This document shows positions 48,461 through 56,932 of a stretch of DNA of 64,000 nt, piece by piece. Location: the NCBI GenBank assembly GCA_963707135.1, contig CAVPOY010000042.1, positions 1 through 64,000 of the forward strand. The letters are read 5' to 3'. The translations under genes were made by a program, and so were the position numbers. The DNA is from JBGSTR01 sp963707135 (GTDB taxonomy: Bacteria > Pseudomonadota > Gammaproteobacteria > Chromatiales > Chromatiaceae). The notes below the pieces were generated by a model. That model had not been told where the DNA came from. It saw only the letters and a list, made by a program, of their open reading frames with translations, and did no database searches. Position 1 is the first letter of the stretch; every line of letters starts with the position of its first letter.

Positions 48461-49120
48461 ATGACCCTGGCCATCTTCGATCTCGACAACACCCTACTCA
48501 TCGGCGACTCGGACTACCTCTGGGGCCGGTTCCTCGCCTCCCGCGGGGTCGTCGATGGCGATCACTACGAGCGGGAGAACGAGCGCTTCTATGCCGAGTA
48601 CAAGGCGGGCTCCCTGGACATCGAAGAATTCCTGCGCTTCTCGCTGCGCCCGCTGCGGGACAACGACCGCGGGCGGATGGAAGCGCTGCGCGAGGAGTTT
48701 CTCGCCGAGCTGATCGACCCGATCATGTCCCGGGCCGCCCGCGACCTGGTCGACTGTCACAGGGAAGCCGGCGATACCCTCCTGATTGTCACGGCAACGA
48801 ACGCCTTCATCACGGCGCCGATCGCCGCGAGGTTCGGTGTCCCGAACCTGATCGCCACCGATCCCGACGAGCGCGACGGTCGCTACACCGGCGAGGTGGC
48901 CGGAACACCGGCATTTCGCGAGGGTAAGGTCCTGCGACTGGAGGCATGGCTAGCGGCGCACCCGAACGAGGACTTGACCGGGAGCACCTTCTACACGGAC
49001 TCGCACAACGACCTGCCGCTGCTGGAACGGGTGGACCGACCGGTCGCCGTCGATCCGGATCCGGTGCTGCGCGAGATAGCCCGGACCCGGGGCTGGCCAA
49101 CCCTATCGCTGCGAGACTGA
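48461..49120 (+). CDS. HAD-IB family phosphatase (SerB-like)
   Basis: The 219-aa product starts at ATG 48461. It has the four HAD motifs: nucleophile DLDNTLL, the Thr motif in IVTATNAF, Lys in FREGKVLRLEAW and the metal site in YTDSHNDLPLL. The cap is the small helical type of the IB subgroup (phosphoserine phosphatase-like). In gammaproteobacteria such genes often lie near hisB or rppH; since HisB here lacks the phosphatase domain, this protein is a candidate histidinol-phosphate phosphatase, which is inference. Confidence 0.85.
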   Translation: MTLAIFDLDNTLLIGDSDYLWGRFLASRGVVDGDHYERENERFYAEYKAGSLDIEEFLRFSLRPLRDNDRGRMEALREEFLAELIDPIMSRAARDLVDCHREAGDTLLIVTATNAFITAPIAARFGVPNLIATDPDERDGRYTGEVAGTPAFREGKVLRLEAWLAAHPNEDLTGSTFYTDSHNDLPLLERVDRPVAVDPDPVLREIARTRGWPTLSLRD

Positions 49121-49232
49121 CCGGCGATTCATCCGGCCCGCTCAGAGCGGCGTGCGACGCTTGCTCGACCGTTGCGGCCCCGTCGGTTGCAATGGATTGC
49201 GGCGGCGCCCGCGCGACCCTATGCTGCGCGCC

Positions 49233-50195
49233 ATGAACGCCAGAGGACCCGACATCTACCCCCCCATCGAGCCCTACGCGACCCACCGGCTGGAGGTCGA
49301 CAGCGGCCACCGCCTCTATGTCGAGGAGTGCGGCCACCCGAACGGCATCCCGGCCCTGTTCCTGCACGGCGGGCCCGGCGCCGGGTGCGAGCCGGCCCAC
49401 CGCCGGTTCTTCGACCCCCGGCGCTACCGGACGGTGCTGTTCGACCAGCGGGGCTGCGGGCGCTCGACGCCCCACGCGTCCCTGGAGGCCAACACCACGT
49501 GGGACCTGGTTCGGGACATCGAACGCATCCGCGCCTTCCTGGGGATCGATCGCTGGCTGGTCTTCGGCGGGTCCTGGGGGTCGACGCTGGCCCTGGCCTA
49601 CGCCGAGACCCATCCGGAGCGGGTCTCCGCGCTGGTGGTCCGCGGGATCTTCCTGTGTCGGGAGCCGGAGATCCGCTGGTTCTATCAGGAGGGGGCGAGC
49701 TGGGTCTTTCCCGACTACTGGCAGGACTTCCTGGCGCCCATACCGGCCGATGAACAGCACGATCTGCTGAGCGCCTACCACACGCGGCTGACCGGGACCG
49801 ACGAGGTGGCGCGAATGGCCGCGGCGAAGGCCTGGTCCATCTGGGAGGGGCGCACGGCGACCCTGTTGCCGAATCCGGACCTCCAGGCCCACTTCTCGGA
49901 CCCGCACCTCGCCCTGAGCCTGGCGCGCATCGAGTGCCACTACTTCGTCAATCATGCGTTCTTCGAGCCCGATCAACTGCTCCAGGACGCCTATCGGATC
50001 GCCGGTGTGCCGGGCGTCATCATCCAGGGTCGTTATGACCTGATCTGCCCGATGCGCTCGGCCCGGGAACTGCACCGCGCGTGGCCCCGAGCCGACTTAC
50101 AGGTAATCCCGGACGCCGGGCACGCCGCCTTCGAGCCAGGCATACGCGCCGCCCTGGTCGCGGCGACGGACCGTTACGCCCGCGAGCTCGAATGA
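49233..50195 (+). CDS. pip: Proline iminopeptidase
   Basis: The 320-aa alpha/beta hydrolase releases N-terminal proline from peptides. The start at ATG 49233 gives MNARGPDIYPPIEPYATHRL, typical of the family. Motifs: oxyanion loop LHGGPGAGCEP, the DQRGCGRSTPH block, nucleophile in GGSWGSTLALAY, catalytic Asp in GRYDLICP and His in DAGHAAFEP. It overlaps dtd by 4 nt. Confidence 0.93.
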   Translation: MNARGPDIYPPIEPYATHRLEVDSGHRLYVEECGHPNGIPALFLHGGPGAGCEPAHRRFFDPRRYRTVLFDQRGCGRSTPHASLEANTTWDLVRDIERIRAFLGIDRWLVFGGSWGSTLALAYAETHPERVSALVVRGIFLCREPEIRWFYQEGASWVFPDYWQDFLAPIPADEQHDLLSAYHTRLTGTDEVARMAAAKAWSIWEGRTATLLPNPDLQAHFSDPHLALSLARIECHYFVNHAFFEPDQLLQDAYRIAGVPGVIIQGRYDLICPMRSARELHRAWPRADLQVIPDAGHAAFEPGIRAALVAATDRYARELE

Positions 50196-50629
50196 TCGGT
50201 CTGCTGCAGCGCGTGACCACCGCGCGCGTTGAAGTCGCCGGCGAAACCGTCGGCGCGATCGGTGCCGGGCTCGCGGTGCTGGTCGGAGTACAACAGGGCG
50301 ACACCGAGGCGCGGGCCGACCGGCTGCTGGAGCGCCTGCTCGGCTACCGGGTCTTTCCCGATGCCAGTGGGCGGATGAACCTGAGCGTGCGGGACATCTC
50401 CGGGGGCCTGCTGCTGGTACCCCAGTTCACGCTGGCGGCCGATACCCGCAAGGGCACCCGGGCCAGCTTCACACGCGCCGCGCCGCCCGCCGACGGCGAG
50501 CGGCTTTTCGCTCACCTGGCGGTTCAGGCCCGCGCCGCCTACCCGACGGTGGCGACCGGCCGCTTCGGCGCCGACATGCAGTTGAGCCTGACCAACGACG
50601 GCCCCGTGACCTTCTGGCTCGAGAGCTGA
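50192..50629 (+). CDS. dtd: D-aminoacyl-tRNA deacylase
   Basis: The 145-aa product removes D-amino acids mischarged on tRNA. It starts at ATG 50192 (MIGLLQRVTTARVEV). The two active-site segments are intact: PQFTLAADTRKGTRASF (catalytic Thr) and TNDGPVTFWL (Gly-cisPro motif). Translationally coupled to pip. Confidence 0.95.
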   Translation: MIGLLQRVTTARVEVAGETVGAIGAGLAVLVGVQQGDTEARADRLLERLLGYRVFPDASGRMNLSVRDISGGLLLVPQFTLAADTRKGTRASFTRAAPPADGERLFAHLAVQARAAYPTVATGRFGADMQLSLTNDGPVTFWLES

Positions 50630-50727
50630 GAGGGGTCCGCCGCGAGGTCACGGGTCTATGGCCCGCCGGGCGCCCTGTGGTCTAATGCCCGTTCAGCAAC
50701 GCGCAACCGCCGTCCGTACGACCCCAC

Positions 50728-51333
50728 ATGGACCTGGAGACTCCTCATCGCACCGCCGAGGTCGAGCGCTCGACGCTCGAGACCCGCGTCCGCGTCCGGC
50801 TCGACCTGGATGGTTCCGGTCGCTCGAGCTTCAGGACCGGGGTCCCGTTTCTGGAGCATATGCTCGACCAGGTGGCCCGCCACGGTCTGATCGACATCGA
50901 GATCGAGGCGGACGGCGATCTGCACATCGATGCCCACCACACTGTCGAGGACATCGGCATCACGCTGGGGCAGGCCATCGCGAAGGCCCTCGGCGAAAAG
51001 AGGGGTATCCGCCGATACGGTCATGCCTATGTGCCGCTCGACGAGGCCCTGTCCCGGGTCGTCATCGATCTGTCGGGGCGCCCAGGTCTGGAATGCCGAG
51101 TGGATTTCACGCGCGCGACAATCGGCACGTTCGACGTCGACCTGTTCCGCGAATTCTTTCAGGGGCTGGTCAATCACGCGGCGTTGACGCTGCACCTGGA
51201 TAACCTGCGCGGCGTGAACGCCCACCATCAGGCCGAGACCCTGTTCAAGGCCTTCGGTCGCGCGCTGAGGATGGCCGTCGAGCCGGATCCGCGGGCGCCC
51301 GGCGTCACGCCGTCGACCAAGGGCACGCTCTGA
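50728..51333 (+). CDS. hisB: Imidazoleglycerol-phosphate dehydratase
   Basis: The 201-aa product is the dehydratase only, without the N-terminal histidinol-phosphatase domain of E. coli HisB. Manganese-binding motifs are present: GVPFLEHMLDQVARHG, DAHHTVEDIGITLGQA and NAHHQAETLFKAFGRAL. First gene of a his-tat run; a separate phosphatase must supply the later step. Confidence 0.97.
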   Translation: MDLETPHRTAEVERSTLETRVRVRLDLDGSGRSSFRTGVPFLEHMLDQVARHGLIDIEIEADGDLHIDAHHTVEDIGITLGQAIAKALGEKRGIRRYGHAYVPLDEALSRVVIDLSGRPGLECRVDFTRATIGTFDVDLFREFFQGLVNHAALTLHLDNLRGVNAHHQAETLFKAFGRALRMAVEPDPRAPGVTPSTKGTL

Positions 51334-51415
51334 GTCCGAGACAGACCGAAGCCATCGAGCCGTGTCTCGCCACGGGCTGCCGATCGACGAAACACTTCCG
51401 CCGGAGAATGACCCC

Positions 51416-52156
51416 TTGCTTCTGATCCCCGCCATCGATCTCAAGGACGGGCGCTGCGTGCGCCTGCGCCAGGGCCGGATGGACGACGAGACCGTGTTCT
51501 CGGACGACCCGGTCGCCATGGCCGGGCGCTGGGTGAAGGCCGGGGCACGCCGCCTGCACCTGGTGGACCTGAACGGGGCATTCGCCGGCGAGCCGGTCAA
51601 TGGTGATGCTATCCGGGCCATCGCGGGCGCCTACCCGGGGCTTCCGATCCAGGTCGGCGGCGGTATCCGCGACGAGGCGACCATCGGGGCCTATATCGCC
51701 GCGGGAGTGTCCTTCTGCATCATCGGAACCCAGGCGGTAAAGGAGCCCGTTTTCGTCGCCCGCGCCTGCCGCGCCTTTCCGGGCCGAATCATCGTCGGCC
51801 TGGACGCGAAGGACGGCCAGGTCGCGATCCAGGGCTGGTCGGAGCTCACCGGGCATCGGGTCGAGGAGCTGGCCCGGCGATTCGAGGACGACGGCGTCTC
51901 GGCCATCGTCTATACGGACATCGGGCGCGACGGTATGCTGAGTGGTCCCAACGTCGAGGCTACCCAAGCGCTGGCGGAGTCCATCTCGATCCCGGTGGTC
52001 GCCTCCGGCGGCATCACGGGCCTCGAGGACATCCGGGCGCTGGCCGAGGCCGCCTCCAGCGGAATCCTCGGCGCAATCACCGGCCGCGCCATCTACGAGG
52101 GGACGCTGGATTTCGCCGAGGGCCAGCGTCTGGCCGACGAGCTGGCCGCGAGGTAA
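51416..52156 (+). CDS. hisA: ProFAR isomerase
   Basis: The 246-aa TIM barrel isomerises the ProFAR aminoaldose. I chose TTG 51416, which gives MLLIPAIDLKDGRCVRL, the exact family N-terminus and length; a GTG at 51362 would add 18 unrelated residues. Phosphate-binding loops IQVGGGIRDEATI and VVASGGITGLEDI, and the catalytic YTDIGRDGML, are intact. hisH is absent upstream and hisF absent downstream. Confidence 0.95.
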   Translation: MLLIPAIDLKDGRCVRLRQGRMDDETVFSDDPVAMAGRWVKAGARRLHLVDLNGAFAGEPVNGDAIRAIAGAYPGLPIQVGGGIRDEATIGAYIAAGVSFCIIGTQAVKEPVFVARACRAFPGRIIVGLDAKDGQVAIQGWSELTGHRVEELARRFEDDGVSAIVYTDIGRDGMLSGPNVEATQALAESISIPVVASGGITGLEDIRALAEAASSGILGAITGRAIYEGTLDFAEGQRLADELAAR

Positions 52157-52202
52157 GCCCTCACGGCGACCGGCTCGGGAGCAGATCCTTGAGGTTACTG
52201 AA

Positions 52203-52598
52203 ATGACTGACGACTGGCTGGACGCAATCCGCTGGGATGCCAATGGCCTGGTCCCGGCGATCGCCCAGGAGGCGGGTACCGGGACCATTCTGATGCTGGC
52301 CTGGATGAACCGCGAATCGCTGGGTCTCAGCCGCGAGACCGGGCACGCCGTCTACTGGTCGCGCTCGCGCGGCCGGCTCTGGCACAAGGGCGAGGAATCC
52401 GGGCACCAGCAGGTGATTCGGTCGATCCGGATCGACTGCGACGCCGATGTGGTCCTGCTGGAGGTCGAGCAGCGAGGCGGCATCGCCTGTCACACCGGCC
52501 GCCACAATTGTTTCTTCCGCGAGCTCGACGATGGGGGCCAATGGGTCGAGATCGCCCCGGTGTTGAAGGACCCGGACGCCATCTACGGCCGGTCCTGA
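52203..52598 (+). CDS. hisI: Phosphoribosyl-AMP cyclohydrolase
   Basis: The 131-aa zinc enzyme opens the purine ring in histidine synthesis. It has MLAWMNRESL, YWSRSRGRLWHKGEESGH, the magnesium-binding DCDADVVL and the zinc ligands in GIACHTGRHNCFF. It is a separate protein, not fused to HisE. Confidence 0.97.
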   Translation: MTDDWLDAIRWDANGLVPAIAQEAGTGTILMLAWMNRESLGLSRETGHAVYWSRSRGRLWHKGEESGHQQVIRSIRIDCDADVVLLEVEQRGGIACHTGRHNCFFRELDDGGQWVEIAPVLKDPDAIYGRS

Positions 52599-52626
52599 TC
52601 CGTCGGGGCCCAGTGTTGCCGATGCG

Positions 52627-52944
52627 ATGAACGACATCCTCGAACGCCTGTCCGACGTGCTGGAGGCCCGAAAGCAGGCCGATCCCGGCGAGTCCTACGT
52701 GTCCGGGCTCTACGCCAAGGGGCTGGACTCGATTCTGAAGAAGATCGGCGAGGAGGCCACCGAGACGGTCATGGCGGCCAAGGACGGGGTGCCGGAGCGG
52801 ATCGTCAGCGAGGTCGCGGACCTCTGGTTTCACAGCCTGGTCCTGCTGGCCCACCAGGGGCTCGGACCCGGACAGGTACTTGCCGAGCTCGAGCGGCGGT
52901 TCGGGCTCTCCGGGCTCGAGGAGAAGGCGGGCCGCGCGGGCTGA
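52627..52944 (+). CDS. hisE: Phosphoribosyl-ATP pyrophosphatase
   Basis: The 105-aa MazG-like enzyme removes pyrophosphate from PR-ATP. It has the helical motif KKIGEEATETVMAAKDG and EVADLWFHSLVLLAHQG. It follows hisI after 28 nt. The 176-bp gap to tatA may hold a promoter for the tat genes; none is obvious. Confidence 0.96.
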   Translation: MNDILERLSDVLEARKQADPGESYVSGLYAKGLDSILKKIGEEATETVMAAKDGVPERIVSEVADLWFHSLVLLAHQGLGPGQVLAELERRFGLSGLEEKAGRAG

Positions 52945-53120
52945 GGCCGGCACTGCCTGCACGGCGGCGATTGGAGTATGATCGCCAGCTTGCCGTGGAA
53001 GGTCCGTGTCGGACCGAACTAACTGGCTGAAAATACAGAGCGTGGGCGCCGCATACGGGGCCTCCGCTCCGCCAACGGCTCTGCTAGACCGCCTCAAGAT
53101 CGGCGGTACGGAGGATAGAG

Positions 53121-53390
53121 ATGGGACTCGGTGGCATCAGTATCTGGCAGCTTCTGATCATCCTGGTCATCGTGTTGCTGCTGTTCGGCACCAAGCGGCT
53201 GAAAAACCTGGGCTCGGACTTGGGCAACGCGGTCAAGGGCTTCCGCAGCGCCATGTCGGACGCGGACAAGTCCGAAGAGGACGCGGAGCCCAAGCAGATC
53301 GAGCCAACGGCGGCGAATCGGTCCGCGACGGACGGTCCCGCGGCGGGCAAGACCGGCACCGCGGAAGGTCAGGAGAAACAGAAGGTCTGA
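53121..53390 (+). CDS. tatA: Twin-arginine translocase subunit TatA
   Basis: The 89-aa product has an N-terminal membrane helix (ISIWQLLIILVIVLLLF), the FGTKRLKNLGSDLGNAVKGF amphipathic helix and an acidic tail. It polymerises to form the pore for folded Tat substrates. Confidence 0.95.
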   Translation: MGLGGISIWQLLIILVIVLLLFGTKRLKNLGSDLGNAVKGFRSAMSDADKSEEDAEPKQIEPTAANRSATDGPAAGKTGTAEGQEKQKV

Positions 53391-53416
53391 GCGGCTTCGA
53401 GCGCCGGTAGTCCGCG

Positions 53417-53737
53417 ATGTTCGACGTCGGCTTCTGGGAACTGGTCCTGATCGCGGTGGTCGCGCTGGTGGTCATCGGCCCGGAGCGGCTGCCGAAGGTC
53501 GCGCGGATCGCCGGCCTCTGGGTCGGGCGCGCGCGCCGGACCCTGGCGTCGGTCAAGAGCGAGATCGACCGCGAGCTGAAGGCGGAGGAGCTCAAGGAGA
53601 TCCTGAACAAGCAGGCCCGCAGCAACCCGCTGGAGACACTGCTCGAGGAGCCGGTGAAGGATCGGTCAAAACCGCCCAGCCGTCCGGCCGCATCGGCGCC
53701 GCTGCCCGACGCCCAGGACAAGGACAAGCCCGCTTGA
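53417..53737 (+). CDS. tatB: Twin-arginine translocase subunit TatB
   Basis: The 106-aa product starts MFDVGFWELVLIAVVALVVI with the TatB-specific GPERLPKVAR after the membrane helix, then a charged amphipathic helix. It forms the receptor complex with TatC. Confidence 0.95.
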   Translation: MFDVGFWELVLIAVVALVVIGPERLPKVARIAGLWVGRARRTLASVKSEIDRELKAEELKEILNKQARSNPLETLLEEPVKDRSKPPSRPAASAPLPDAQDKDKPA

Positions 53738-53824
53738 CCGGCCGCGCCTCGGGCCGGCCCCCAAACCCGATAACCCCTAGGGGCCTTGTCCTGCCTCAAC
53801 GTCGATCCCAGACGATACCTCACC

Positions 53825-54674
53825 ATGTCGCCGCACCCTGAGCTCGACGACCCGGGCGCCGAGCAGCCGTTCATCTCGCACCTGATCGAGCTGCGCGACC
53901 GCCTGATGCGCATGGCGATCGCGATCTTCGTCGTGTTCCTGGCGCTGTTTCCGTTCGCCAATGACATCTACACCTATGTCGCGGCGCCGCTGATGGCCCA
54001 GCTGCCCCAGGGCAGCACCATGATCGCGACCCAGGTGGCCTCCCCGTTCCTGACGCCCTTCAAGCTGGCCCTGGTCGCGGCCGTGTTCGTCGCGATGCCC
54101 TACCTGCTCTACCAGGTCTGGTCCTTCGTCGCTCCGGGGCTCTACCAGCACGAGAAGCGCCTGGCGATGCCGCTTCTGGTCTCCAGCATCGTGCTCTTCT
54201 ACCTGGGGATGCTCTTCGCCTACTACGTGGTGTTCCCGTTGGTGTTCGCGTTCCTGTCCGGCACCACGCCGGACGGCGTTTCGATGATGACGGACATCTC
54301 GGCCTACCTGGACTTCGTGCTGACGCTGTTTTTCGCATTCGGGGTCGCCTTCGAGATCCCGATCGCCACCATTCTTGCTGGTGGCGACGGGTCTGACCAC
54401 ACCCGACGACCTGGCCAGCAAGCGTCCCTATGTCGTCGTCGGCGTGTTCGTCGTCGGCATGTTGCTGACGCCGCCGGACGTGATCTCGCAGACGCTGCTC
54501 GCGCTGCCGATGTGGCTGCTGTTCGAGCTCGGCATCGTCCTGTCCCGGGTGCTGATGCGCCAGCGTCTGGAGCGTGCGGCCGCCGAGGACGCGGCGGACG
54601 AGGCCCCGGCGGACCCGTTTGCCGATGAAGATGGCGGCCGGTCGGTCCGTCACTGCGACAGCGCCGACGGGTAA
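53825..54674 (+). CDS. tatC: Twin-arginine translocase subunit TatC, one frameshift
   Basis: TatC recognises twin-arginine signal peptides. The frame from ATG 53825 covers membrane helices 1-4 (HLIELRDRLMR, the periplasmic PLMAQLPQG region, LYQVWSFVAPGLYQHEKR). At 54371-54380 (ATTCTTGCTG) one extra base shifts the frame inside FEIPIATIL-LVATGLTTP. The second frame continues DDLASKRPYVVVG, then FVVGMLLTPPDVISQTLLA and stops at 54674. The two parts join into a normal TatC of about 283 aa. The break is more likely a base-call error than a real loss, since tatA and tatB are intact. Confidence 0.92.
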
Positions 54675-54996
54675 GGGCGGTTCGGGAGCCGAGGTCGGCC
54701 GCGACCTCGACGGCGGACGAATCGACGACCCCGACCGCTGGGAGCCGATGACCGACGACGAGATGGAGGCGGAGCTCGACCTGCTGGACGCCGAGGAGTC
54801 GATCGATCCGTCCCGGGCGAGCTCGAAGGCCGCCGTGCTGGACCCTGTCGAGGACAAGATCCAGCGGGCAAACCGGCTGCGCGAGCTTGAGAACGCGTTC
54901 GCGGCGCGCCAGCTGCTCTACCAGGTGCTCGAGGAGGGCGACGAGTCCCAGCGGCGGGTCGCACGCAACATTCTCAACCAGATCGATGAGGGCTGA
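54625..54996 (+). CDS. Small acidic protein, FimV C-terminus-like
   Basis: The 123-aa product has an acidic middle (MTDDEMEAELDLLDAEESID) and a helical C-terminus, ENAFAARQLLYQVLEEGDE followed by SQRRVARNILNQI. The end resembles the C-terminal TPR-like motif of FimV. The start is uncertain: ATG 54625 overlaps tatC by 50 nt, while ATG 54748, with GGAG 8 nt upstream, would give an 82-aa protein holding all the recognisable sequence. It overlaps the DUF255 gene by 11 nt, so the two are probably co-translated. Confidence 0.6.
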   Translation: MKMAAGRSVTATAPTGKGGSGAEVGRDLDGGRIDDPDRWEPMTDDEMEAELDLLDAEESIDPSRASSKAAVLDPVEDKIQRANRLRELENAFAARQLLYQVLEEGDESQRRVARNILNQIDEG

Positions 54997-56860
54997 ACCA
55001 GCCACCCGATGGTCCCGCGCGCTCTGTCGGCAGGCCGTGGTCGGGACGATGATCGGCCTGACGATGCTCGCGGCCGAGGCTGCGACGGGCACCGGGAACG
55101 CCCTGACGGGTCACCCGTCGCCGTATCTGGCGATGCATGGGCAGGACCCGGTGGGCTGGCGGGACTGGGGCCGCGAGGCCCTCGAGCAGGCCCGCGCCCG
55201 GGGCCTGCCGTTGTTCGTGTCAAGCGGATACTTCGCCTGTCACTGGTGTCACGTCATGCAGCGGGAGAGCTACCGCAACAGTGACATCGCGGAGCTGCTC
55301 AATTCCCGGTTCGTTCCGGTCAAGATCGACCGGGAGCTGAACCCGGCACTGGACGAGTACCTGATCGGCTTCACCGAGCGCACCTCGGGCCGTGCCGGCT
55401 GGCCGCTGAACGTCGTGCTGACGCCCGATGGCTTCCCGCTGGTCGGTTTCACCTACCTGCCGCCCGACGAGCTCGAGGCCGTCCTGCAGCGCGTCATCAG
55501 GCTCTGGGGCGACCAGAGGGATCGGGTCGTCGAGATGGCCAGGGCCGGCGCGCAGGAGTATGCCGCCCTGCTTAGACCGGACACGTCGCCGCTCGACCCG
55601 GTGGACTGGCCCGATTTCGATGCCCTGCTGATGCAGCAGGCGATGGCATTCGCGGACCCGCTCGCCGGCGGGTTCGGGCCCCAGACCCGATTCCCCCGCG
55701 AGCCCCAGATGAGCGCGCTGATCGATCTCTATGCGCGTAACGGTGACGGCCAACTCGGGGGCTTCCTGCGCCTGACGCTGGATGCGATGGCGGACGGCGC
55801 GCTGCGCGACCACCTGGGCGGGGGTTTCTTCCGCTACACGGTCGACCCCGACTGGCAAACCCCGCACTTCGAGAAGATGCTCTACAACCAGGCCCAGCTG
55901 GTCCCGCTCTACCTGCGGGCCGCCGAGGTCCTCGGTGAGCCGCGCTATCGGGTGCTCGCCCGCGAGACACTGGACTTCATGCTCTCGACCCTGGCCGGGG
56001 AAGACGGGGGATACATCGGCAGTCTGTCCGCGGTCGACGCGGCCGGGGTCGAAGGGGGCTTCTACCTGTGGGACGAGGCGACGCTGGAGCGTCTGCTGGA
56101 GCCGGCCGAGCGGCGGCTTGCCGCCCTGGTCTGGGGTCTGGAAGGCGCGCCCCGGTTCGAGGCCGGTCATCTGCCGATCCCGCGGGGCGCGGTCGAGGAG
56201 GCCGCCGCGGATATCGGGGTACCCGCGTCCGAGGCCGAGGCGATGCTGGAGCGCGTCCGCGGCCGACTGCTCGAGGCCAGGGCGGCCCGAGACCTGCCGC
56301 GGGACCACAAGCAGCTCGCCGGCTGGAACGGCCTTGCCCTTTCGGCCATCGCGGCCGGTGTCGCCGCGTTCGGCGAGGACCGCTACCGCGAGGCCGGCGC
56401 GGGGCTTCGCCGCTTCCTGACCGAGCGGCTCTGGGACGGCGAGCGGCTGCATCGGGCGCGCTCGCCGTCGGGCTGGTTCGGCACCGCGAGCGTCGAGGAC
56501 TATGCCTACGTCGCCGCCGGGCTAGCGGACTGGGGCAAGGCCGCCGGAGACGAGGGCGCCCGGTCGCTGGCGCATCGGCTGGTCGGACTTGCCTGGAGCA
56601 GCTTCCGGGACGGCGACGGCTGGCGGCGCGACAGCGCCCCGCTGCTGCCCGCGGTTCCGGCCGAGCCGGCCCTGTCCGACGGCGCCCTGCCCTCTCCCGC
56701 CGCCCTGCTGACCGCTCTGGCGTTGGCGCACCCGGACACCGCGGTGCGCGCCTCCGCAACCGCCGCGCAGCGCGTCGCCGCCCCGCTGGTCGTGCGCGAC
56801 ACGTTCAACTTCGCCAGCGACGCTCGGTTGCTCGGCGAGGCGGGAGCACCCGGGCCTTGA
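54986..56860 (+). CDS. Exported DUF255/thioredoxin-like protein (YyaL/SPATA20 family)
   Basis: The 624-aa product has a probable signal peptide (VVGTMIGLTMLAAEAATG), the DUF255 thioredoxin-like domain (about 35-200; HPSPYLAMHGQDPVGW, the CHWCHVM redox pair, FVPVKIDRE, GWPLNVVLTPDG) and a C-terminal alpha/alpha-barrel region (about 230-624; DHLGGGFFRYTVDPDW, PHFEKMLYNQAQL, KQLAGWNGLA). The family is widespread but its reaction is not established. A signal peptide is not universal in it and suggests periplasmic action here. Confidence 0.85.
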   Translation: MRAEPATRWSRALCRQAVVGTMIGLTMLAAEAATGTGNALTGHPSPYLAMHGQDPVGWRDWGREALEQARARGLPLFVSSGYFACHWCHVMQRESYRNSDIAELLNSRFVPVKIDRELNPALDEYLIGFTERTSGRAGWPLNVVLTPDGFPLVGFTYLPPDELEAVLQRVIRLWGDQRDRVVEMARAGAQEYAALLRPDTSPLDPVDWPDFDALLMQQAMAFADPLAGGFGPQTRFPREPQMSALIDLYARNGDGQLGGFLRLTLDAMADGALRDHLGGGFFRYTVDPDWQTPHFEKMLYNQAQLVPLYLRAAEVLGEPRYRVLARETLDFMLSTLAGEDGGYIGSLSAVDAAGVEGGFYLWDEATLERLLEPAERRLAALVWGLEGAPRFEAGHLPIPRGAVEEAAADIGVPASEAEAMLERVRGRLLEARAARDLPRDHKQLAGWNGLALSAIAAGVAAFGEDRYREAGAGLRRFLTERLWDGERLHRARSPSGWFGTASVEDYAYVAAGLADWGKAAGDEGARSLAHRLVGLAWSSFRDGDGWRRDSAPLLPAVPAEPALSDGALPSPAALLTALALAHPDTAVRASATAAQRVAAPLVVRDTFNFASDARLLGEAGAPGP

Positions 56861-56932
56861 GGCTATTGCTGTTCTCAATGACTTGAATGCGATAGTCTCA
56901 AGTGCACCACCAGGAGAACAACGGACAACCCC

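Noticed and set aside
51362..51415. GTG 51362 as the start of hisA
   Set aside because: It adds 18 residues unlike any HisA. TTG 51416 gives the exact family N-terminus and length.
51334..52202. hisH or hisF hidden in another frame or on the other strand
   Set aside because: The two gaps are only 82 and 46 nt, and the alternative frames within hisA and hisI show no glutamine-amidotransferase or HisF motifs.
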